Source: Chitinophagaceae bacterium
GTDB taxonomy: Bacteria > Bacteroidota > Bacteroidia > Chitinophagales > Chitinophagaceae
Direction of reading: 5' to 3'
Assembly: GCA_016741945.1 (NCBI GenBank)
Contig: JACVCQ010000136.1
Span: 1 to 6,853, forward strand
Length of the DNA: 6,853 nt
The notes beneath the pieces are model-generated. The model searched no databases. It was not told the origin of the DNA and worked only from the letters and a program-made list of their open reading frames with translations. The number at the start of each line of letters is the position of its first letter. Positions within the stretch are counted from its first letter, which is position 1. Positions 1 through 6,121 of the stretch are shown here, piece by piece. The position numbers were made by a program, and so were the translations under genes.

Positions 1-34
1 TGGCTTTGCCTTTGCTCAGGATTCCTGTGTTTCG

Positions 35-889
35 TCAGGCTAGTGCTTTTGGGACTACGGTTAACACGCTTGCTTTTAGGATTTGAGCGAGTTGTGTGAG
101 GGTGGCTCCTTCTGCTTTGCCGGGGAATCTTCCCTCCACTGCTAAGAAGATGAGTTGTCCATCTGTGGTATAGCCCATGGCTGAACGGGGATGTTTATCA
201 TCAATGGCTTTGCCTGCAAATTTGATCTCTTCATTGTTGGTGATTTTAATCATGCCATTTTGTACAAGTACGGGTCCGCCACCGACAGCGGTTTGCATTT
301 TCCATTTTTTGAAAGGGCCTTTCTGTAGCATGAATGAGGCGGATGGATCTGCAATACTGTCTTTGAAAAAAGCTATGGGTTGCTGACTGGCATAGGCATA
401 ACGAGCAGCAGTATCTGTATACAACCAGGCGATATCGGCTTTTCGTTTTTTAGTAATACCAATCGCACTTCCAAATGGATGGCGATAGGTCAAAGTATCT
501 TTTCCCCTACCGGCAATGCTGTGTTGCTGATAGGCCAATAGTTGTCCGTTCTGAATGACCACATTGAGATTACTGTTGTGGACGAATTCAAAGAAGGTCG
601 TATTCATCACCAATAACGGACTTGCACCATCTTGTTCAAAGTATTGCGTGGGTGTATAACGTTTTCCATTACCCACAGCTGTGGTGAATTCCAATTGTTT
701 ATTGCGTAAGTCTGCAGTTACGTAATAGGCGATATTGGGTTTACCGTCTAATAGTGTGGTGGTTTTATAGACATGTATGGAAGATGGTAAGGGTTGATAC
801 AGACTATCTACATTGATCCATTGTAGTTGTGCATAGGTAGCAGAGATGGAAAAAAACAGGACAAGGATGAGTGAAATATACTTACGCAT
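35..889 (-). CDS. Secreted phosphodiester glycosidase family protein (DUF2233/NAGPA-like), C-terminally truncated
   Basis: A 284-residue protein. Residues 1-20 form a signal peptide: basic MRK start, hydrophobic core LILVLFF, and a TYA|Q cleavage site, so it should be exported to the periplasm or beyond. Family-like motifs run in order: MNTTFF around 95-100, AVGGGPVLVQNG at 201-212, HPRSAMGY at 233-240 and VEGR at 251-254 followed by a PGKAEGATL stretch. This is the usual order of the phosphodiester glycosidase (NAGPA, DUF2233) domain, whose relatives uncap phosphodiester-linked sugars; the substrate here is unknown. The start at 889 is chosen because it places the signal peptide at the N terminus. 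Oddity: members normally continue after the LAQILK-like helix into a Cys/Ala-LNLDGGGSS motif. Here the protein ends about 12 residues later (KASVLT... then a stop at 35-37), and that motif is absent from all three minus-strand frames down to base 1. The gene is probably broken or rearranged at about 73-77, so activity is doubtful. Confidence 0.8.
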   Translation of the reverse strand: MRKYISLILVLFFSISATYAQLQWINVDSLYQPLPSSIHVYKTTTLLDGKPNIAYYVTADLRNKQLEFTTAVGNGKRYTPTQYFEQDGASPLLVMNTTFFEFVHNSNLNVVIQNGQLLAYQQHSIAGRGKDTLTYRHPFGSAIGITKKRKADIAWLYTDTAARYAYASQQPIAFFKDSIADPSASFMLQKGPFKKWKMQTAVGGGPVLVQNGMIKITNNEEIKFAGKAIDDKHPRSAMGYTTDGQLIFLAVEGRFPGKAEGATLTQLAQILKASVLTVVPKALA

Positions 890-953
890 GATGGATACTC
901 TTATGTGGAGATAAATGTAAGTTTTTTGAGGCTAAGACATAGAGACTTCAGTC

Positions 954-1083
954 GTACCATCGCCGCACATCCTTCGAGGTTTCTTCGGGAGTTATTCGGG
1001 AATGCTCAAAGCCGCTTCGGGAATCCTTCGAGAAGTCTCGAAGCAAGCTCGAAGAAAGACAGAGGGATCTGCGGCGATGGTAC
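954..1083. repeat. Long imperfect palindrome / REP- or MITE-like intergenic element
   Basis: The outer arms are a perfect 14-bp inverted repeat: GTACCATCGCCGCA at 954-967 and TGCGGCGATGGTAC at 1070-1083. Pairing continues inward with 969-975 against 1062-1068 (one G-T pair), then a symmetric 4x4 internal loop, then 980-989 against 1048-1057 (one G-T pair). The interior holds a second perfect palindrome at 1026-1033/1036-1043 and three copies of TTCGGGA (984-990, 995-1001, 1016-1022). It is clearly more GC-rich than the AT-rich DNA to its right and has no credible coding content. Short dispersed palindromes of this kind are common between Bacteroidota genes, but I cannot confirm other copies from this window. 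It lies between the broken glycosidase gene and the AT-rich cassette, so it could mark an insertion or recombination junction, act as an RNA hairpin, or both. Confidence 0.75.
1026..1043. repeat. Inner perfect palindrome within the intergenic element
   Basis: CTTCGAGA (1026-1033) and TCTCGAAG (1036-1043) are perfect inverted repeats separated by two bases. Related TTCGAG or CTCGAA units occur at 973-978 and 1048-1053, so the larger element seems built from a repeated short unit. A two-base loop is too tight for RNA, so in RNA the innermost pairs would open. As DNA it could cruciform. Confidence 0.6.
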
Positions 1084-1107
1084 TGTCGATCTCCGAAACC
1101 AGTTCGA

Positions 1108-1116
1108 TTTTTTTTT
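1108..1116 (+). terminator. T9 tract following the palindrome, weak terminator candidate
   Basis: Nine consecutive T residues follow the large inverted repeat by 24 bases. The bases between form only a poor stem (TCGA at 1086-1089 against TCGA at 1104-1107). No plus-strand gene lies upstream within the window, so its purpose would at most be to insulate the cassette from read-through. The distance from the strong stem makes a standard intrinsic terminator uncertain. Confidence 0.2.
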
Positions 1117-1359
1117 AAGGTAGATATACCAATATATAAAAAAATAAATATATTTATACTCCTTAATCGTTTTCCCTCACCATGAGAAAATTGTATTATT
1201 GATTACGGTAACGATATTGAAACTTATATATAGTTATTGTAACAGAAGACTTAGATGACCACTGTATGGTATTACGTAACGAGACAGGTTGATAGATATT
1301 TATATTACATTAGTTAAGTACTAACGGATCTTTGTTTAAAGGTACATAATTAATGAGAG
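1117..1359. other. AT-rich gene-free stretch ahead of the cassette
   Basis: Strikingly AT-rich DNA with no ORF of useful length on either strand, no tRNA-like fold and no transposase remnant that I can recognise. It contains a short inverted repeat, TTAGT at 1310-1314 and ACTAA at 1320-1324, and a lone TTTG at 1331-1334 that is too far from the -7-like box at 1373 to act as its -33 element. It most likely serves as the upstream control region or the left arm of the acquired DNA. Confidence 0.5.
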
Positions 1360-1393
1360 TATTAGTGGTCCGTATATTTATAATACACTAGTA
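1360..1393 (+). promoter_or_regulatory. Probable promoter/operator of the cassette
   Basis: An imperfect inverted repeat, TATTAGTG at 1360-1367 and CACTAGTA at 1386-1393 (7 of 8 positions match), brackets an 18-bp AT-rich spacer. Inside the spacer, TATATTTA at 1373-1380 matches the Bacteroidota -7 consensus TAnnTTTG at all but the last base, and TATAAT lies at 1379-1384. The box ends about 35 bases before the ATG at 1415, a normal leader length. No convincing -33 TTTG is seen at the right spacing. A repeat flanking the promoter box suggests a dimeric repressor site. The cassette itself encodes no recognisable helix-turn-helix protein in this window. Confidence 0.35.
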
Positions 1394-1414
1394 AGCCATA
1401 AAGACAATAACATT

Positions 1415-1735
1415 ATGAAAGAAATAATTGATGCTCTAATTAAATTCAGAAATGAGCGAGACTGGGAACAGTTTCATAATCCAAAAGACCTTGCATTAGC
1501 TATCAATGTTGAGGCCGGAGAACTTTTAGAATTGTTTCTATGGAAAAATCCGTCTGAAGCGAATCCCAATAAAGTAAAAGAAGAATTAGCAGATGTTTTT
1601 GCTTTTGCCTTTCTATTAGCGGACAAATATAAATTTGATGTAAAAGAAATTATTCTTGATAAAATCAAGAATAATGCAGAAAAATACCCAATTGATAAAG
1701 CAAAGGGAAATGCAAAAAAGTATGATGAACTTTAA
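1415..1735 (+). CDS. MazG-like nucleotide pyrophosphohydrolase (dCTP-diphosphatase type)
   Basis: A 106-residue, largely helical cytoplasmic protein matching the short all-alpha NTP pyrophosphohydrolase superfamily (MazG / RS21-C6 / DCTPP1-like). These enzymes convert an (d)NTP to the monophosphate plus pyrophosphate using Mg2+. The RDWEQFHNPKDLALAI segment (15-30) is the typical substrate-binding N-terminal part. The metal-binding ExxE...ExxD signature is intact: E33-A-G-E36 in EAGELLEL, and E57-L-A-D60 in KEELADV. The length is normal for a single-domain member, whereas housekeeping MazG is about twice as long. The ATG at 1415 gives the correct N terminus; the ribosome site is weak, as is usual in Bacteroidota. 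The gene overlaps the next by 14 bp, implying one transcript and coupled translation. Its substrate cannot be read from the sequence. In this setting it may degrade modified or phage-derived nucleotides, or lower the nucleotide pool (inference). Confidence 0.88.
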   Translation: MKEIIDALIKFRNERDWEQFHNPKDLALAINVEAGELLELFLWKNPSEANPNKVKEELADVFAFAFLLADKYKFDVKEIILDKIKNNAEKYPIDKAKGNAKKYDEL

Positions 1736-3929
1736 ACAAGATTTTGAGATAAATAAAATTAAGTTCAGCATTAGTGGCTTAACATCAATTCAATCAGAGT
1801 ATTTCATTTCTGAGAATTGGCCAATTGTATACATACTTAACGACAATGGAGTAAAGCAGGCTTATGTGGGAGAAACTACTGATACTAATTCAAGAATGTT
1901 TTCCCACCTACAATCAAAATCAAAAAATCATTTAAAAGAAGCTCACTTCATTTCAAGCAAAAAATTCAACAAATCAGCGACTCTTGATATTGAGTCAAAC
2001 CTGATTAAATATTTACATGCTGATGGAAAGTTCAAATTATTAAATGGAAACCTAGGTCTTGTCAACCATTCATATTACCAAAGAGACGAATACTATTCAA
2101 CCTTGTTTAAAGAAATTTGGAATTCACTCATTGGAAAAGGGGTTGCACAACATAGCCTAGAATATATATCAAATAGTGACCTATTTAAATACTCACCATA
2201 CAAAACATTATCAATAGACCAAAGAAAGAACTTAATGTTGATAATTGATGCGCTATTATCAGACGATAAAAAGTCTATATTCATCGAGGGTGGAGCTGGT
2301 ACAGGCAAATCAATCTTAGCAATTTTTTTATTCAAACTAATGCTTACATCAGATGAAGACTTCAATTACAGAGAATTTGGTGAAGATGAATTATCGTTTG
2401 TCAAAAAAGTAAAACAATTAAAGCTGAAGTATCCTAATCCGAAGATGGGATTAGTCATTGCTATGAGCTCATTTCGTAAAACGATCAAAAATGTTTTCAA
2501 GAATATTCAAGGTTTAAATCAAAAAATGGTAATTGGACCTTCAGATCTGGCAAACTCGGAATATGACATCTTATTTATAGATGAAGCACATAGATTAAGA
2601 CGAAGAATAAACTTAACTAATTATGAATCTTTTGATAATACTGCTAGAGCTTTAGGATTAAATCCAAACAATACAAATGAATTGGAGTGGACTCAAATAC
2701 GATCCAAAAAAAATTTATACTTCTATGACCCTAAACAAAGTATTAAACCAACAGATGTAAATCCTGAAGACTTTAATATCCTAAAAAGCAATTCAGATTC
2801 AAAAATTATTCAATTATTTTCTCAATTCCGTTCCAAAGGAGGCAACGGATATGTACAGTTTGTAGATGATCTACTGGATCAAAAAGTAAAAGATTCAGAA
2901 TTTAAGTACAAAAATCAAAATTACGAAGTACTACTTTTTGAAAATTTTCGAGAATTTGTTTCTGAAATAAAACTAAAAAACTCTAAACACCAGCTTTGCA
3001 GATTTGTCGCAGGATATGGATGGAAATGGATTTCAAAAAATGACAAATCAAAGTATGACATAGTAATAGATGAATTAAAATTTCAATGGAATCATGACAA
3101 CATCGAGTTTATTCTAAAAGATACAAAAGCAGAACAAATTGGTTGTATCCATACCACACAAGGGTATGACTTAAACTATGTTGGTGTAATTTTTGGTCCA
3201 GAAATAATTCTAAATCCCAAGACAAATCAGATTGAAGTATTAAAAACGAATTATTTCGATGCAAATGGTCAAAATACGATTACTGATATTAATGTTCTAA
3301 AACAATACATAATCAACATCTACAAAACGATTATGTTGAGGGGAATTCTAGGGTGTTATTTATATGTATGTGATAAGCATTTGCGTAACTATTTTAAAAA
3401 ACATGTTTCTCTTTATGGCATAAATGAAGAATCTGAACCAATCAATAAAACAAACAACCATGTCAAAATAATACCGTTTGAAAACTCTGTGCCTTTATAT
3501 TCATTAAAAGTAGCTGCAGGTGAATTTTATCTTAACGAACCAACTCTTGAACAAGAATTTATTTTAATATCAGATGATATCGTGGTAACTAAAGATCATT
3601 TTGCATGCAAAATAATAGGAAACTCAATGAATAAAATAGTTAAGGATGGTGAGATTGCATTATTCAAAAAATATACTGGAGGCAGTAGAAATGGACTAAT
3701 GGTACTCGCTGAGTATTATGACCTTCATGATATTGACCTGGGCTCGAGCTATACATTCAAAGAATATTACAGTAAAAAAGAAGTAAATTCAGAAGGTTGG
3801 AAACATGAAAGAATAATACTCAAACCAAGATCTACTGATAGTATTTATCAGGACATAATTATTGATGTAAAAGATCATGATGAAAGAAAATTCAATATTA
3901 TAGGAATATTCGAAAGAGTAATAGTCTAG
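1722..3929 (+). CDS. GIY-YIG nuclease - Schlafen-group-3/DUF2075 helicase - LexA/S24 peptidase fusion
   Basis: A 735-residue protein in three parts. (1) A GIY-YIG endonuclease domain at about 33-100: VYI at 36-38, YVG at 48-50, catalytic Arg (R58 or nearby), H62, and the metal-binding Glu at E91 in IESNLIKYL. (2) A superfamily-1-like helicase of the DUF2075/Schlafen group 3 type at about 160-555: Walker A GGAGTGKS at 190-197, Walker B LFIDEAH at 284-290, YDPKQSIKP at 335-343, SQFRSKGGNGY at 367-377, HTTQGYDLNYVGV at 477-489, and an arginine-finger-like R540. (3) A LexA/S24 domain at about 580-735: cleavage-like A599-G600 in VAAGEF, GNSM with Ser635, and Lys680 in TFKEYY. The start at 1722 (ATGATG; 1725 is equally possible) is preferred because an upstream in-frame ATG at 1656 would run 80 bases into the pyrophosphohydrolase gene and add residues with no domain character. 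There is no signal peptide or membrane segment, so the protein is cytoplasmic. Probable role: a DNA or RNA effector whose activity is switched by self-cleavage (inference). Confidence 0.85.
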   Translation: MMNFKQDFEINKIKFSISGLTSIQSEYFISENWPIVYILNDNGVKQAYVGETTDTNSRMFSHLQSKSKNHLKEAHFISSKKFNKSATLDIESNLIKYLHADGKFKLLNGNLGLVNHSYYQRDEYYSTLFKEIWNSLIGKGVAQHSLEYISNSDLFKYSPYKTLSIDQRKNLMLIIDALLSDDKKSIFIEGGAGTGKSILAIFLFKLMLTSDEDFNYREFGEDELSFVKKVKQLKLKYPNPKMGLVIAMSSFRKTIKNVFKNIQGLNQKMVIGPSDLANSEYDILFIDEAHRLRRRINLTNYESFDNTARALGLNPNNTNELEWTQIRSKKNLYFYDPKQSIKPTDVNPEDFNILKSNSDSKIIQLFSQFRSKGGNGYVQFVDDLLDQKVKDSEFKYKNQNYEVLLFENFREFVSEIKLKNSKHQLCRFVAGYGWKWISKNDKSKYDIVIDELKFQWNHDNIEFILKDTKAEQIGCIHTTQGYDLNYVGVIFGPEIILNPKTNQIEVLKTNYFDANGQNTITDINVLKQYIINIYKTIMLRGILGCYLYVCDKHLRNYFKKHVSLYGINEESEPINKTNNHVKIIPFENSVPLYSLKVAAGEFYLNEPTLEQEFILISDDIVVTKDHFACKIIGNSMNKIVKDGEIALFKKYTGGSRNGLMVLAEYYDLHDIDLGSSYTFKEYYSKKEVNSEGWKHERIILKPRSTDSIYQDIIIDVKDHDERKFNIIGIFERVIV

Positions 3930-4112
3930 CATATGATATATCTATTAAAATGAAGATTCTATTTCAAGTGGCCGAATCATAAACTTGGCGCTTGTTACCT
4001 CCATTTAATTGCATTAATGATTTACTAATTTATTCTCAAAAAAAAATAAACTTAAATTAATAAATACCATAAATTATATCATGGAATGTTGTCTATAAAA
4101 GATAAATAAGAA
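3930..4112. other. AT-rich spacer between the two nuclease-helicase genes
   Basis: 183 bases with no ORF and no clear hairpin-plus-T terminator. I see no full Bacteroidota -33/-7 pair; TAAACTTG at 3980-3987 matches TAnnTTTG at 7 of 8 but lacks a partner TTTG. The gap is long enough for the downstream gene to have its own promoter, yet nothing proves that it is separated from the upstream transcript. Confidence 0.4.
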
Positions 4113-6074
4113 ATGACAAGAAGCTACTACTCAAATACGATATCAGACTTCTTAACTGACAATAGCGACAAAATACTTGGACAGCTTATACGCAACCATA
4201 ACTTCGCTTCTGAGAAACTACAGCAAAACGCTTGGCTAAAACAGATTGAAATTTTAAAGTCTACATTAACATCTTTTACACGCGGATACATTTATTTTGA
4301 ATTCTCTATTCCAAGAATGGGTAAACGAGTTGATAATATTTTAATTATTGATGACTTTATTTTTGTTATTGAGTTTAAGGTTGGCGAAACGGAATATCAA
4401 AAGCACGCAATAGATCAAATCATTGATTACTGTTTAGACTTACAGAATTTTCATGAAGGTAGTCATCATGAAAAAATAATTCCCCTTCTAATTTCTACTA
4501 ACGCCCTAGAATTTGAAAACATTTTTAAAGTCGATAACCCCCTTTTCGAACCACTGAAAGGAAACAAAAATAATATCGGCCAACTAATAAATCGAATACT
4601 CCTGTTGAGCGACGGAAGAAAAATTAATCCCATAAAATGGGAGAATTCTATTTACAAACCAACACCCACAATAATTGAAGCTTCTCAAGCTCTTTATCGT
4701 GGACATTCAGTTTCAGAGATTTCTAGAAGTGATGCAGGAGCTATAAACCTTTCAAAAACTACTAGTTGCATTAATAGAATTATCGAAAATTCAAAAACAA
4801 CCAATACAAAATCTATTTGTTTTTTGACAGGCGTCCCTGGTGCTGGCAAAACTTTAGCTGGACTTAATATTGCTAATGAAAGAAGAAAAGCTCATGAAGA
4901 CGAAAATGCTGTCTTTCTTTCTGGGAATGGCCCATTGGTCTATGTTTTAAGAGAAGCTTTAATTAGAGATGAAGTTCAACAAGCAAAGGAGACAGGTAAA
5001 AAATTAACAAAGAAACAATCTGCAATAAAAGCCAACGCTTTCATTCAAAAAATTCATCATTGTACAGACGCTAATTTCAGTTCATTAAAAACTCCGCAGG
5101 CAAACGTAGTTGAATTTGACGAGGCACAAAGGGCATGGACAACAGAGAAAGCAACTTCCTTTATGAAACAACAAGGGAAAGATTTTAACATGTCTGAGCC
5201 TAAGTTTTTAATTAATGTAATGAATAGGCACCATAACTATTGTACAATAATTTGCTTGGTTGGTGGCGGACAAGAAATTAATACTGGTGAAGCTGGCCTT
5301 TCCGAATGGATAGTTGCGCTTAAAAATTACTATCCTAATTGGAACATCTATTACTCTAACCTAATTATCACAGATAGTAATTACTTAAACGACGAAACTC
5401 TAAAAGATTGGCTTATAGAAAAAGGGAAAGCTGAAATAGAACTTCATTTATCAGTTTCAGTTCGATCCTTCCGTTCTGAAATGATATCTAGTTTCGTTCA
5501 TGAGGTTATTGCAGGTAATGCGCTTCATGCTGAAAGAATTTTAAGTGAAATCGATAAGAAATTTCCAATACGACTGACAAGAGATTTCAATATCGCAAAG
5601 GATTGGCTAAGAAAGAAAAAAAAAGGAACTGAACGAATTGGACTTGTTGGCAGTTCAGGCGGCAGAAGATTACGACCTTTAGGGATTGATATAAAAAATG
5701 AAATTACGGCTGAAGACTGGTTTTTAAACGATTCGACAGATGTTCGTTCATCTAATTATTTAGAACTTGTTGCAACTGAATTTGACATACAGGGTTTGGA
5801 AATAGATTATGTCTGTTTAGCATGGGATATCAACTTTTACTTTAAAAATGGTGAATGGAATTATCAATTTTTTGAGGGAACTAAATGGAAAGGCATTAAC
5901 AGTGAAATAGATAAATCATACCTAAGAAATGCTTACCGGGTTCTGATGACAAGGGCACGACAAGGTTTAATTATCTTCATACCTTTTGGTGAAAGTTTAG
6001 ACCCAACAAGACCAAAAGAACTATACGACAGTACATATAATTTTCTAATCGAGTGTGGTATACAGGAGATATAA
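4113..6074 (+). CDS. PD-(D/E)XK nuclease fused to a Schlafen-group-3/DUF2075 helicase
   Basis: A 653-residue cytoplasmic protein. The N-terminal ~150 residues carry a PD-(D/E)XK nuclease core: D74 in KRVDNILI, E87-x-K89 in VIEFKVGE after a hydrophobic strand, then Q102xxxY106 in DQIIDYCLDL, a motif shared with RecB-like nucleases. The helicase part follows: Walker A TGVPGAGKT at 239-247, Walker B VVEFDEAQRAW at 332-342, VGGGQEINTGE at 383-393 (sensor Q387), SVSVRSFRSE at 447-456, VATEFDIQGLEIDYV at 553-567, and NAYRVLMTRARQG at 606-618 with the arginine finger at R614. All motifs needed for ATP hydrolysis look intact. Members are usually annotated as DUF2075 or DNA/RNA helicase domain proteins and are often found in accessory islands. 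It likely cuts or unwinds nucleic acid. It resembles the preceding gene in helicase type but has a different nuclease and no LexA domain, so it could be a partner or an independent defence gene. The ribosome site before 4113 is weak. Confidence 0.85.
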   Translation: MTRSYYSNTISDFLTDNSDKILGQLIRNHNFASEKLQQNAWLKQIEILKSTLTSFTRGYIYFEFSIPRMGKRVDNILIIDDFIFVIEFKVGETEYQKHAIDQIIDYCLDLQNFHEGSHHEKIIPLLISTNALEFENIFKVDNPLFEPLKGNKNNIGQLINRILLLSDGRKINPIKWENSIYKPTPTIIEASQALYRGHSVSEISRSDAGAINLSKTTSCINRIIENSKTTNTKSICFLTGVPGAGKTLAGLNIANERRKAHEDENAVFLSGNGPLVYVLREALIRDEVQQAKETGKKLTKKQSAIKANAFIQKIHHCTDANFSSLKTPQANVVEFDEAQRAWTTEKATSFMKQQGKDFNMSEPKFLINVMNRHHNYCTIICLVGGGQEINTGEAGLSEWIVALKNYYPNWNIYYSNLIITDSNYLNDETLKDWLIEKGKAEIELHLSVSVRSFRSEMISSFVHEVIAGNALHAERILSEIDKKFPIRLTRDFNIAKDWLRKKKKGTERIGLVGSSGGRRLRPLGIDIKNEITAEDWFLNDSTDVRSSNYLELVATEFDIQGLEIDYVCLAWDINFYFKNGEWNYQFFEGTKWKGINSEIDKSYLRNAYRVLMTRARQGLIIFIPFGESLDPTRPKELYDSTYNFLIECGIQEI

Positions 6075-6083
6075 AGTGTAACA

Positions 6084-6114
6084 ACTTTTGAGAGTTCCAA
6101 AACTTTCCAAAAGT
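6084..6114. terminator. Bidirectional terminator between convergent genes
   Basis: A 13-pair hairpin lies in the 47-base gap between the helicase stop and the lipA stop. The left arm 6084-6096 (ACTTTTGAGAGTT) pairs with the right arm 6101-6114, with one bulged C at 6107, one G-T pair and a four-base CCAA loop. It is nearly symmetric, so it would fold in transcripts from both directions. There is no long T run on either side, so efficiency is uncertain, but the position between two converging genes fits a shared terminator. Confidence 0.6.
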
Positions 6115-6121
6115 CACCTCA

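Noticed and set aside
177..386. Plus-strand open frame opposite the glycosidase gene
   Set aside because: It is antisense to the conserved AVGGGP and HPRSAMGY codons of the minus-strand gene.
905..1123. Open frame of 72 codons on the plus strand
   Set aside because: It lies across the palindromic repeat, has repeated Arg/Ser-rich low-complexity sequence dictated by the inverted repeat, and has no ribosome site or domain character.
1656..1721. Upstream in-frame start for the nuclease-helicase fusion
   Set aside because: It would overlap the pyrophosphohydrolase gene by 80 bases, and the extra residues are a shifted-frame reading of its conserved C-terminal region. The ATGATG at 1722 gives a normal short overlap.
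2093..2365. Antisense open frame inside the helicase gene
   Set aside because: It covers the codons for the Walker A region of a well-supported protein and shows no features of its own.
1415..3929. Toxin-antitoxin reading based on the MazG name
   Set aside because: MazG-like pyrophosphohydrolases are not MazE/MazF. No MazF-like toxin or small antitoxin is encoded here.
3462..3929. Phage CI/LexA-type repressor reading of the S24 domain
   Set aside because: The peptidase domain is continuous with the helicase frame and has no helix-turn-helix, so it is not a stand-alone repressor.
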